Of a stretch of 64,000 bases of DNA, positions 34,551 to 42,495 are shown piece after piece. Within the stretch, counting starts at the first letter, position 1. Each line of letters starts with the position of its first letter. A program made the position numbers and the translations under genes. The notes under the pieces are model-generated. The model saw only the letters and a list, made by a program, of their open reading frames with translations. It did not search any database and was not told where the DNA came from. Origin of the DNA: Gluconobacter sp. Gdi (lineage in GTDB: Bacteria > Pseudomonadota > Alphaproteobacteria > Acetobacterales > Acetobacteraceae); the NCBI RefSeq assembly GCF_014132155.1, contig NZ_BLJQ01000001.1, positions 434,001-498,000 on the forward strand. The letters run 5' to 3'.

Positions 34551-34580
34551 CTTGCATAGAAAGCCTGCTCCACCATATCC
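34551..34580 (+). promoter_or_regulatory. Candidate heat-shock (sigma-32) promoter of hsp20
   Basis: CTTGCA (34551-34556), a 14-base spacer and CACCATAT (34571-34578) resemble the sigma-32 consensus CTTGAA and CCCCATNT (5/6 and 6 of the 7 defined positions). A sigma-70 reading of the same bases (TTGCAT with TATCCT) is also possible. The leader to hsp20 would be about 65 nt. Confidence 0.5.
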
Positions 34581-34612
34581 TAGGGTCACGTCAGATGCCT
34601 CATGGAGGGTCT

Positions 34613-34651
34613 GGTTCCCGCTGTCTCGCTCATGGAGGAGGCTCTAGCCCT
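34613..34651 (+). promoter_or_regulatory. ROSE-like RNA thermometer hairpin covering the hsp20 ribosome site
   Basis: The Shine-Dalgarno GAGGAG (34635-34640) can pair with CTCGCTC (34625-34631) across a three-base loop, leaving one G (34628) bulged. The anti-Shine-Dalgarno strand contains UCGCU, the U(U/C)GCU signature of ROSE elements that repress small heat-shock genes in alphaproteobacteria at low temperature. An outer stem (GGTT 34613-34616 with AGCC 34646-34649) closes it. The pairing was worked out by hand. Confidence 0.6.
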
Positions 34652-35164
34652 ATGTCCGGTCGCTTGTTTACATCCCCGATGTTCCTTGGTTTTGATCATC
34701 TTGAGCAGATGCTCGAGCGTGCCTCCAAGTCTACGTCAGACGGTTACCCACCTTACAACATCGAGCAGCTAAGTCAGACGGCGCTCCGGATTACCCTGGC
34801 TGTAGCCGGGTTCGTGATGGATGACCTTCAGATCACGCAGGAAGACAACCAGCTGGTGATCCGTGGACGTCAGACCGATGATAGCCAGGGACGGATCTTT
34901 CTGCATCGTGGTATTGCTGCACGGCAGTTCCATAAGGCGTTTGTTCTGGCTGAAGGCATAGAGATTGGCGGGGCATGGCTTGATAATGGCCTGCTTCATA
35001 TCGATCTTCTGCGTCCGGAGCCTGAAGTTCGTGTCAAACGGATTGCTATCACGCAAGGACGGCGGACTGGCGGAACCCCGCAGACGGTTCAGCACGAAGT
35101 GGTCCCGCCTGTGGTCAAGACAGCCCGGCGCACCCGGCCTGTGCGGGAACTCGACGACGAGTAA
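34652..35164 (+). CDS. Small heat-shock protein, Hsp20 family
   Basis: A 170-residue ATP-independent holdase chaperone. An N-terminal arm (FTSPMFLGFDHLEQMLERAS), then the alpha-crystallin domain (about 30-125): YNIEQLSQTALRITLAVAGF, LQITQEDNQLVIRGRQ, FLHRGIAARQFHKAFVLAEG, and LDNGLLHIDLLRPEPE. The C-terminal tail is basic and carries PVVKTARRTRPVRELDDE. ATG 34652 is preceded at ten bases by AGGAGG. It is under a probable heat-shock promoter and thermometer. Confidence 0.92.
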   Translation: MSGRLFTSPMFLGFDHLEQMLERASKSTSDGYPPYNIEQLSQTALRITLAVAGFVMDDLQITQEDNQLVIRGRQTDDSQGRIFLHRGIAARQFHKAFVLAEGIEIGGAWLDNGLLHIDLLRPEPEVRVKRIAITQGRRTGGTPQTVQHEVVPPVVKTARRTRPVRELDDE

Positions 35165-35240
35165 GTCACGTATCGACAGTATGAATGTTCCAACCTGACT
35201 GCGGCTGAAAAGGCCCTCAGGTGTCAGTAAGGATTATGAA

Positions 35241-35492
35241 TTGAACAACCCGTTCGAAAACAGTGATGGGCACGAAGACGTACTCCCCGCAGATCTGAGG
35301 CGGATCACGGGGCCGCAGCTTCGGACGCTGGGGATGTCCCAGCTGGCCTATGTCAAATCAGTGCTGCATGACGGCGAGCTGATGGTGGCAATTCACGCCG
35401 CTGACGGCACGCCCATGGCAGTTGCCGAAGATGAGGAGAGCGCCATGGACGCAATCCTCGAACATGAATTGATTCCTACTCTTCTTCAGTAA
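35241..35492 (+). CDS. DUF1150 family protein
   Basis: An 83-residue protein of the DUF1150 family, a small alphaproteobacterial family commonly encoded beside hsp20; its role is unknown. Core: LRTLGMSQLAYVKSVLHDGE and IHAADGTPMAVAEDEESAMD. The start is TTG 35241: AAGGA (35229-35233) is seven bases upstream. The ATG at 35236 is in another frame and only makes Met-Asn-stop, overlapping the TTG. Confidence 0.85.
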   Translation: MNNPFENSDGHEDVLPADLRRITGPQLRTLGMSQLAYVKSVLHDGELMVAIHAADGTPMAVAEDEESAMDAILEHELIPTLLQ

Positions 35493-35501
35493 GGTTCTGG
35501 C

Positions 35502-35864
35502 GTGAGCATCAATACAGATATTACCCGTCACCTCGAAGAGAACCGCTTGGCCGGCGTGGTGACACATAACGGTTTGGCTTATCTTGCCGGACAGGTTGCG
35601 GACGATGCCACGCTGGATACCGAAGGCCAGACGGCTGACATCTTGCGCCAGATCGACGCGCTTTTGGCTGATGTGGGGACGGACAAGACCCGTATTCTGT
35701 CTGTGCAGATCTTCCTGACCGACATCAACGAGATCGGGAACATGAACAAGGCTTGGGATGTTTGGCTGGATACGGGCCATAAGCCCGCTCGTGCCACGGT
35801 TGAGGCCAAGCTGGCCGATCCGGACTGGCGGGTAGAAATTACGGCGATTGCCGCCCTGCGCTGA
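35502..35864 (+). CDS. RidA family protein (enamine/imine deaminase-like)
   Basis: A 120-residue YjgF/YER057c/UK114 protein. RidA members hydrolyse reactive enamines and imines released by PLP enzymes. Fits: HNGLAYLAGQVADDATLDTE, the middle AQIDALLADVG region and the end ARATVEAKLADPDWRVEITA, where the usual substrate Arg (PARATVEA) is present. The start is GTG 35502 with AAGG upstream. It directly follows the DUF1150 gene and is followed by a terminator. Confidence 0.9.
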   Translation: MSINTDITRHLEENRLAGVVTHNGLAYLAGQVADDATLDTEGQTADILRQIDALLADVGTDKTRILSVQIFLTDINEIGNMNKAWDVWLDTGHKPARATVEAKLADPDWRVEITAIAALR

Positions 35865-35881
35865 TCTCAACAGAGTTCCAT

Positions 35882-35921
35882 AAAAAAGCGGTATGGCTTT
35901 AGTGGCCATACCGCTTTTTTT
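35882..35921. terminator. Strong bidirectional terminator after ridA
   Basis: A perfect 16-base inverted repeat (arms ending GGTATGGC and GCCATACC, with A6 and T6 at the outer ends), 7-base loop. It separates the hsp20 block from the convergent permease gene and can serve both. Confidence 0.93.
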
Positions 35922-36024
35922 GTATCTTCCGACTTGTAGGGCTGCTGGCCTTATCTAAAGAACCGTTCGGCAAAGCTTGTGCGAAGATAGGTTCGTACAA
36001 GCCTTAAAGTGGGGCCCATCCGGC

Positions 36025-37371
36025 CTAAAGCATTGCATCGAAGACCACATGCTCGGCCGTTTCGTCGCCGCTTTTCATGCAGTACGCTGCGAACATCGCA
36101 ATCACGACGAAGCATCCCATCGGCACAATATAGGCAAGCTGCATGTTTCCCCCTGTAGCGTCCGAGATGTAGCCTTGCAGAAGCGGAAGGATACCACCGC
36201 CGCTGATGCTCATGACCAGAATTGAGCCGCCATAAGCGCGGTCATGGCCGAGTTCATCGACGGTCAGGCCATAGATGGTTGGCCAGCAGGGGCCGAGCAG
36301 TCCACTGACGAGGATGGCCGCGTACACAGCCGTGAAGTCATGCACCATCACCGCATAACCCAGCGCCACGATGCAAAGCAGGCTGTAAACGAACAGAACC
36401 CGCGCCGGACGGGCGTGCCGCATAAAGAAATTGGCAACCAGCTTGCCGACGAAGAAGGCACAGAATGAGGCGATCAGGTATACGGAGGCCTGCCGTTCGT
36501 TGATGTGCCCTAGTCGCATGGAGAGGCGGATAATGAAGCTCCAGACGCCAACCTGAGCGCCGACATACAGAAACTGTGTCAGGATACCGAGGACAAAGCG
36601 CTTATTTGCGAACAGCCGTTTGAGGGCGCCGGCCGTATCCAGTTCGTGACTACGCTGCTGATCGCGCCCTTTGCAGGCCGGATAACGCGTGACGCCAATC
36701 GCGATCATGACGACCAGCAGAACCCCGAGAATGTAGACATACGGCTCAAGAGTGGCGTGGATCATGCCGAGCTGATGCTGCCAGGCCTGAGCGGCAGGCA
36801 TGGCGGAAAGCTGCTCGCGTGACAGGTCGCCATCCTTGAAAATCAGGTAGGCCCCCATGCTGGAGCCGAGAATGGCGCCAATCGGTTGAAATGCACTGGC
36901 AAAGTTCAGGCGGTGCGTTCCGCGCCCCGGAGGGCCGAGCAGGGTGCAATAGGTATCGGCCGCAGTTTCGATGAAGACCAATCCCGCCGCGACAACAAAA
37001 AGGGCGACGAAAAAGATCTGGTATGTCGCGAAATGGGCAGCAGGGAAGAACAGGCAGCAGCCGATCAGATACAGGAACAGCCCGAGTTGGATCGACCATT
37101 TGTAGCTAAAGCGCTTGATGATCATGCCCGCAGGAATACCGAGCACAAAATAGCTGATGTAGAACGAAAATTGCACGAGCGCGGACTGAAAATCCGACAG
37201 CATGAATGCCTTGCGGAACTGCCCGATCAGCACATCATTGAGGCTCATCGCGCAGCCCCAGAGGGAAAACAGGCAACACAGAAGCCCGAAGGCCAAAAGG
37301 GGCGTGCGGTTCAGGTAAAAGCCGTCCGGGAGTTGGACGATAGGGTCAGACTTGGCCACGGATTGCCTCAT
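36025..37371 (-). CDS. MFS sugar permease of the FHS (L-fucose:H+ symporter) family
   Basis: A 448-residue inner membrane transporter with about 12 hydrophobic helices. The N-terminal SLWGCAMSLNDVLIGQFRKAF, QSALVQFSFYISYFVLGIPA and the Asn/Glu region FIETAADTYCTLLGPP fit FucP/GluP-like symporters, which import fucose, glucose, galactose or N-acetylglucosamine; the sugar here cannot be told. A perfect palindrome just upstream suggests LacI-type control. The protein is encoded alone, without catabolic neighbours. Confidence 0.85.
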   Translation of the reverse strand: MRQSVAKSDPIVQLPDGFYLNRTPLLAFGLLCCLFSLWGCAMSLNDVLIGQFRKAFMLSDFQSALVQFSFYISYFVLGIPAGMIIKRFSYKWSIQLGLFLYLIGCCLFFPAAHFATYQIFFVALFVVAAGLVFIETAADTYCTLLGPPGRGTHRLNFASAFQPIGAILGSSMGAYLIFKDGDLSREQLSAMPAAQAWQHQLGMIHATLEPYVYILGVLLVVMIAIGVTRYPACKGRDQQRSHELDTAGALKRLFANKRFVLGILTQFLYVGAQVGVWSFIIRLSMRLGHINERQASVYLIASFCAFFVGKLVANFFMRHARPARVLFVYSLLCIVALGYAVMVHDFTAVYAAILVSGLLGPCWPTIYGLTVDELGHDRAYGGSILVMSISGGGILPLLQGYISDATGGNMQLAYIVPMGCFVVIAMFAAYCMKSGDETAEHVVFDAML

Positions 37372-37380
37372 GGAATTGGA

Positions 37381-37392
37381 TTTAGCGCTAAA
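37381..37392. promoter_or_regulatory. Palindromic operator TTTAGCGCTAAA before the permease gene
   Basis: A perfect 12-base palindrome centred on GCGC lies 10-21 bases upstream of the permease ATG (37371). A central CG with AT-rich arms is typical of LacI-family operators. No regulator gene of that family is seen in the window. Confidence 0.5.
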
Positions 37393-37632
37393 GACAAGAA
37401 AGAGGTCTCATGTTGGCTGAAGGGGGAGAGAGGATCTTCCTCGGCGTTATGTTTGTCGCGCATATCACATAAATAACGTTATAAAACGATATTTTTATCA
37501 TTTCAAATGTTCTTGCAAAGGCAAAAGATCACATTGACTGGAGATGTCACATTCACACTGTCTTCTTGACCTTTACAGCCTCACCCCGCATCGGCACTCT
37601 TTGTTTCTAAAAGTAACATGCAAGGGTAGATG

Positions 37633-38685
37633 ATGACACGCCGGGAGAAGTTGCTGAGTCTATTGCTGATGGCGTCTCTCGGTGCTTTGGGGTGTGTGTT
37701 GATCACGCCAAGCCTTCAGAAATCAGGACTTTTCGGCACATCTCAAGCTGCCAACACGCCTTCCGTTCTGGATAACGGGTTGAATGTTCCCGTTCGACCA
37801 GAGGCAGAGACGGGTTCTGATGTCAGGCAGGATGAACAGGCGCTGCGGAAGGATCTGGAGGTTTTTCCCTACCCTATTCCTCCCCAGCCCCCCAAGCGAA
37901 TGTCTGTCGAACTGAGGAGTGATGAGTTTTACGCTTCGGACGTCCCTTACTATGCTATTGGTTACAATGACTTTTCACTGAATGGACTTGAAGCTGCGGC
38001 GGCTGAACAGAACCACAGACGGCGTGTCTTTCGCCATGACCTGAACTTTGGCGCGTATTCCATCCCGTTGCCTCCCGGGGATTGGACGACACTTGCAACC
38101 GTTCTGGAGAGGCCTGCGGCCGATGGAACGGTAAGGCGCGGTGCTTTTCTCGCGCGTATGGATGGTCATGAACCTACTGGCTATGTGCTGGTAAGGTCAG
38201 GAGAAAGTCTGACACCTCTTCAGCCAAATTCAAACTGTGCCTACGTGCGGCGTTATGCGCGGGGTGTTTTGCAGGAGCCGGAGGATGGGCAGGAAGAGTG
38301 CTGGTTCATCAACAGGGTCGCTTTTGCCTACTCGGATTGGGATCTGGATAAGGCTCCGCTCCCTTTGTTGATTGGGGAAAGAGCCATCAGCCAGAACAAG
38401 GATCATTTTCCGTCCACGATCGTCGGTGCAACCTATTTCCGGGCGATGGGTAAAGCCTGGGAGGAAGTCACATATTTCTTTGATACAGGGGCGAACGATG
38501 TCCAGATGCTTGGGACATCGGATATTTGGGCGCCGTGGAACATTGGTAACAATCGTACGCTCCAGCATTTTGTTATTCGGGATGCCGACTGGCTGAAGAA
38601 AGTCATTCCTGTCATTCGGGACAATTCCGCACATGACCTGTCACCGCAGGCCTATGACGCCATGAACGAAGGCGTGCCTGAGTAA
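37633..38685 (+). CDS. Uncharacterised exported or membrane-anchored protein
   Basis: A 350-residue protein of unknown function. An N-terminal hydrophobic segment (about residues 6-27, KLLSLLLMASLGALGCVLIT) is an uncleaved signal anchor or signal peptide. A proline-rich piece (VFPYPIPPQPPKR) precedes a soluble domain with aromatic residues and two cysteines that may pair (NSNCAYVRRYARG and DGQEECWFINR). No catalytic motif is recognised. Two adjacent ATGs exist (37630 and 37633); AAGGG is better spaced for the second. The 258 bases upstream hold an A+T-rich leader with the palindrome ATAACGTTAT at 37473-37482. Not linked by operon to its neighbours. Confidence 0.65.
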   Translation: MTRREKLLSLLLMASLGALGCVLITPSLQKSGLFGTSQAANTPSVLDNGLNVPVRPEAETGSDVRQDEQALRKDLEVFPYPIPPQPPKRMSVELRSDEFYASDVPYYAIGYNDFSLNGLEAAAAEQNHRRRVFRHDLNFGAYSIPLPPGDWTTLATVLERPAADGTVRRGAFLARMDGHEPTGYVLVRSGESLTPLQPNSNCAYVRRYARGVLQEPEDGQEECWFINRVAFAYSDWDLDKAPLPLLIGERAISQNKDHFPSTIVGATYFRAMGKAWEEVTYFFDTGANDVQMLGTSDIWAPWNIGNNRTLQHFVIRDADWLKKVIPVIRDNSAHDLSPQAYDAMNEGVPE

Positions 38686-38770
38686 GCTTTTTCTGGGGTT
38701 TCGCCCATGCGGGGATAAGGGTAAGTCCCGACAGCCCTTTATTTCCAGCTTCCAGTGCCTCTGAGGACCC

Positions 38771-40390
38771 ATGATTCGTCTCGACAATATCAGCAAGCAT
38801 AACGGCCAGCGCGTCATTTTTATTGAGGCCTCGGCCGCTCTTCTGAAGGGCGAGAAGGTGGGTCTTGTCGGTCCCAACGGTGCGGGAAAATCCACGCTGT
38901 TCCGCATGATCACAAAGCAGGAAGAGCCGGATGAAGGGAATGTCCTGACGGATCGTGGCGTCACTATTGGCTTCTTCAGCCAGGATGTGGGTGAAATGTC
39001 CGGCCATAGTGCTGTGGCGGAAGTCATGAACGGGGCAGGTGCCGTTTCGGAAGTGGCGGCTGAACTGGCCGAGTTGGAAGCCGCCATGGCGGACCCAGAG
39101 CGGATGGATGAACTGGACAGCATCATTGAGCGCTTTGGTGAAGTGCAGAGCCGCTTTGAGGATCTTGGTGGCTATGCGCTGGATGGCAAGGCGCGTGAGG
39201 TTCTACACGGCCTCGGGTTCAGTCAGGAAATGATGGACGGAGACGTCAGTCTGTTGTCTGGTGGTTGGAAGATGCGCGTGGCGCTGGGCCGTATTCTTCT
39301 GATGAAACCTGATGTCATGCTGCTCGATGAGCCGAGCAACCATCTTGATCTGGAAAGTCTGATCTGGCTTGAGCAGTTTCTTGCTGGTTACGATGGCGCA
39401 TTGCTCATGACGTCTCATGACCGCGCCTTCATGAACCGTATCATCAACAAAGTGATCGAAATTGATGGCGGTAACCTGACGACGTTCTCTGGAAACTACG
39501 AATTCTATGAAGAACAACGGGCCTTGAACGAGAAGCACCAGCAGGCACAGTTTGAGCGCCAACAAGCCATGCTGGCCAAGGAAATCAACTTCATCGAGCG
39601 CTTCAAGGCCCGTGCGTCTCATGCCGCGCAGGTTCAGAGCCGTGTGAAGAAGCTGGACAAGATCGATCGTGTGGAGCCGCCGAAGCGTCGTCAGGCCATG
39701 AGCTTCGAATTCGCCCCCGCTCCGCGTTCGGGCGATGTGGTCGTGAATATTCAGGGCGTGGACAAGCGGTATGGAAGCCGCACAATTTATGATGGACTGG
39801 ATTTGATGATCCGTCGGCGTGAGCGTTGCTGCATCATGGGTGTGAACGGTGCCGGCAAGTCCACATTGCTAAAACTTGTGACCGGTACGACAGAGCCTGA
39901 TTCCGGAACCGTAACCGTCGGCAGTAATGTAAAGATCGGGTATTTTGCCCAGCACGCCATGGATCTTCTTGATGGCGACCGAACAGTCTTCGGGATGCTG
40001 GAATATACGTTCCCCCAGGCCAATCAGGGCGCTCTACGTTCGCTCGCTGGTGGTTTCGGATTTTCGGGTGACGAAGTGGAAAAGAGCTGCCGGGTTCTCT
40101 CTGGTGGCGAAAAGGCGCGCCTTGTCATGGCTCTGATGCTCTTTGATCCACCGAACTTCCTTGTACTCGATGAGCCAACCAACCATCTGGACATGGCCAC
40201 GAAGGAAATGCTGATCACGGCCCTTGCAGACTATGACGGAACCATGCTGTTCGTCTCCCATGATCGTCACTTCCTGGCAGCCCTGTCTAATCGCGTTCTG
40301 GAAGTCACGCCGGAAGGTGTGCACCAGTATGGTGGCGGATATACGGAATATGTGGCGCGTACAGGTCAGGAAGCGCCGGGTCTGCATTAA
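38771..40390 (+). CDS. ABC-F family ATPase
   Basis: A 539-residue soluble protein with two ATP-binding cassettes and no membrane part. First cassette: GLVGPNGAGKST, LSGGWKMRVALGRILL, LLDEPSNHLDLESL. Linker with coiled coil (about 240-300, KHQQAQFERQQAMLAKEINF). Second cassette: MGVNGAGKSTLLKLV, LSGGEKARLVMALM, LDEPTNHLDM. ABC-F proteins act on the ribosome as translation factors. The best match by architecture is the YbiT group. It faces rpoN convergently. Confidence 0.92.
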   Translation: MIRLDNISKHNGQRVIFIEASAALLKGEKVGLVGPNGAGKSTLFRMITKQEEPDEGNVLTDRGVTIGFFSQDVGEMSGHSAVAEVMNGAGAVSEVAAELAELEAAMADPERMDELDSIIERFGEVQSRFEDLGGYALDGKAREVLHGLGFSQEMMDGDVSLLSGGWKMRVALGRILLMKPDVMLLDEPSNHLDLESLIWLEQFLAGYDGALLMTSHDRAFMNRIINKVIEIDGGNLTTFSGNYEFYEEQRALNEKHQQAQFERQQAMLAKEINFIERFKARASHAAQVQSRVKKLDKIDRVEPPKRRQAMSFEFAPAPRSGDVVVNIQGVDKRYGSRTIYDGLDLMIRRRERCCIMGVNGAGKSTLLKLVTGTTEPDSGTVTVGSNVKIGYFAQHAMDLLDGDRTVFGMLEYTFPQANQGALRSLAGGFGFSGDEVEKSCRVLSGGEKARLVMALMLFDPPNFLVLDEPTNHLDMATKEMLITALADYDGTMLFVSHDRHFLAALSNRVLEVTPEGVHQYGGGYTEYVARTGQEAPGLH

Positions 40391-40404
40391 GCTGGCTTGA
40401 GACG

Positions 40405-41730
40405 TCAGGAGGTTTTCCTCAGGCGTCGCCTCTGGCTGGATTTTGCGATCCCCATGCCTTCCCGATATTTTGCCACTGTCCGGCGCTGGATGGCGAACCC
40501 TTCTTTTTGAAGTTGGGTCGTCAGGGCATCATCTGACAGGATGTCATCGTCTTCCGAAGCGATCAGCGTTTTGATGCGGTGCTGAATGGCGCTGGCACTT
40601 TGCGTAGAGCCGTCGCTGGCCTGAAGAGCCGTAGAGAAAAACATACGAAGCGGAAGGATGCCGCGGGGTGTGTCTATGTACTTCCCGTTCACAACCCGGC
40701 TGACCGTGCTTTCATGGACATCTGCGCCGGTGGCGAGGTCGCGCATGGTGAGGGGGCGGAGAGCAGAGAGGCCGTCTTCAAAAAACGCCGCCTGCTGACG
40801 GACGATCTCGGCTCCGATCTTCAGAATAGTCTGGCGACGCATTTCCAGCGCGCGGATGACAGCATTGGCCTCGCTTGCATAAGCAAGAAGCTGTCGCCCA
40901 GCGTCTGTTGAACTGTCGAGCGCGCTTTGCATCTCTAGATCCACGTGACAGTGCGGCAGCAGACGGTGATTAAATGTCAGGCGGAACCCTGGACCATTTT
41001 TGCGGAGGATCAGGTCTGGCTGAATGGGGGAGACTGGCTGGCGCGGATCAAAGCCCGGCCTGGGGTTGAGGACCTGAATTTCCGCGAGCATATCGAGCAG
41101 GTCGTCCTGTTCGAGCTGACACTTCTGGCGGAGCAGCCGCCAGTCCCTTCGGGCTAAAAGATCGAGATTAGCCAGAAGAACTTTCATGGCGGGGTCTAGC
41201 CGGTTTTTCTGTTCCAGCTGGACCGCCAGACACTCTTCCAAGGAGCGTGTAAAAAGACCAGCAGGCTCCAGTCGCATCAGAACTTGGCGGATAGTTTCAA
41301 GAACAGCGGGCTCGACACCAAGTTCGACCGCAAGGCCTGAAACTGCTTCCGGCAATCGTCCGGCCTCATCGAGGCAAGCCAGAAGATAAAGAGCGGCGGC
41401 ACAGTCCTGCTGAACGGGAAACCGGAGGTGGATCTGGGCAATCAGATCATCATGAAGTGTGGGGCCGGGGGCCGCAGTCTCTGGTCGTTCCGAACCCGAA
41501 GTAAACCGTTCAGGGTCATCGTCGTGCAAGTCAGATGCAGGATCTGCGGGCTCTGTGTTGGGAGCAGTGTCCGTGGATTCCAGAATCAGAAGGGGGTTCA
41601 GTTCCGCAATCTGCTGAAGTGATTGCGTCAGTTCCTGATGGCCCAGTTGCAGCATTGCAATCGCCTGACGCAACTGTGGCGTCATGACGAGCGACTGCGA
41701 CTGGCGCTGTATCAGACCGGGACTGAGCAT
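40405..41730 (-). CDS. rpoN: RNA polymerase sigma-54 factor
   Basis: A 441-residue sigma-54. Region I is Gln/Leu-rich (SQSLVMTPQLRQAIAMLQLG), and the core-binding domain follows. The DNA-binding half contains the helix-turn-helix (MRDLATGADVHESTVSRVVN) and the RpoN box RRTVAKYREGMGI, which reads the -24 element. It is the last gene of the lpt block; hpf and ptsN, which often follow rpoN, are absent, since the next gene is convergent. Confidence 0.95.
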   Translation of the reverse strand: MLSPGLIQRQSQSLVMTPQLRQAIAMLQLGHQELTQSLQQIAELNPLLILESTDTAPNTEPADPASDLHDDDPERFTSGSERPETAAPGPTLHDDLIAQIHLRFPVQQDCAAALYLLACLDEAGRLPEAVSGLAVELGVEPAVLETIRQVLMRLEPAGLFTRSLEECLAVQLEQKNRLDPAMKVLLANLDLLARRDWRLLRQKCQLEQDDLLDMLAEIQVLNPRPGFDPRQPVSPIQPDLILRKNGPGFRLTFNHRLLPHCHVDLEMQSALDSSTDAGRQLLAYASEANAVIRALEMRRQTILKIGAEIVRQQAAFFEDGLSALRPLTMRDLATGADVHESTVSRVVNGKYIDTPRGILPLRMFFSTALQASDGSTQSASAIQHRIKTLIASEDDDILSDDALTTQLQKEGFAIQRRTVAKYREGMGIAKSSQRRRLRKTS

Positions 41731-41739
41731 CCCGTCAGA

Positions 41740-42495
41740 TTAGAGCGAGAAGTTCTCTCCAAGATAGACCCGGCGCACATCTTCGTTGGCGACGATGGCC
41801 TCCGGTGTCCCTTCCATCAGAACTTGACCGCCATGCATGATGTAGGCGCGGTCAATGACTTCGAGCGTTTCGCGGACGTTATGGTCCGTAATCAGCACGC
41901 CGATGCCACGATCCTTGAGGTGAGACACAAGATCGCGAATTTCGCCCACGGCAATAGGATCAATACCGGCCAGAGGCTCATCCAGCAGAATATAGTTCGG
42001 CTGGCTTGCCAGGGCGCGGGCAATTTCCAGACGACGGCGTTCACCGCCGGACAGGGCCAGGGACGGCGAGTGGCGCAGATGCGTGATGCCGAACTCGGCG
42101 AGAAGCCCGTTCAGCATGGTTTCGCGCTTTTCCGGATCGGATTCGATCACTTCCAGCGCAGCCATGATGTTCTGTTCGACGTTCAGGCCGCGGAAAATGC
42201 TGGCTTCCTGTGGCAGATAACCAACGCCCAGACGCGCCCGCCGATACATCGGCAGTTGGGTGATATCTGCTCCATCCAGCGTAATGGTGCCTGTGTCTGG
42301 CTGGACCAGTCCGACGATCATGTAGAAGCTTGTCGTCTTGCCTGCGCCGTTCGGTCCGAGGAGGCCAACAGCCTCACCGCGTTGAACCTGAATGGACACG
42401 TTCTTGACGACAGCCCGCTTCTTGTAGGTCTTGCCGATCCCGCTGGCGACCAGACCGGTCTGGAGCACGGGAAATGAGGGGGATGTGTCTGTCAC
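41740..42495 (-). CDS. lptB: LPS export ABC transporter ATP-binding protein LptB
   Basis: A 251-residue cytoplasmic ATPase that powers lipopolysaccharide extraction from the inner membrane with LptFGC. Walker A GLLGPNGAGKTTSFYMIVG, signature ALSGGERRRLEIARAL, Walker B YILLDEPLAGIDPIAVGEI and switch His in LITDHNVRETLEV. ATGA overlap with lptA. The lptFG genes are not in this window. Confidence 0.96.
   Translation of the reverse strand: MTDTSPSFPVLQTGLVASGIGKTYKKRAVVKNVSIQVQRGEAVGLLGPNGAGKTTSFYMIVGLVQPDTGTITLDGADITQLPMYRRARLGVGYLPQEASIFRGLNVEQNIMAALEVIESDPEKRETMLNGLLAEFGITHLRHSPSLALSGGERRRLEIARALASQPNYILLDEPLAGIDPIAVGEIRDLVSHLKDRGIGVLITDHNVRETLEVIDRAYIMHGGQVLMEGTPEAIVANEDVRRVYLGENFSL

Noticed and set aside
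37483-37494. AAAACGATATTT shared with 53295-53306
   Set aside because: Twelve identical bases in two A+T-rich gaps, but at very different distances from the following genes (about 140 and 13 bases) and not palindromic; probably chance.
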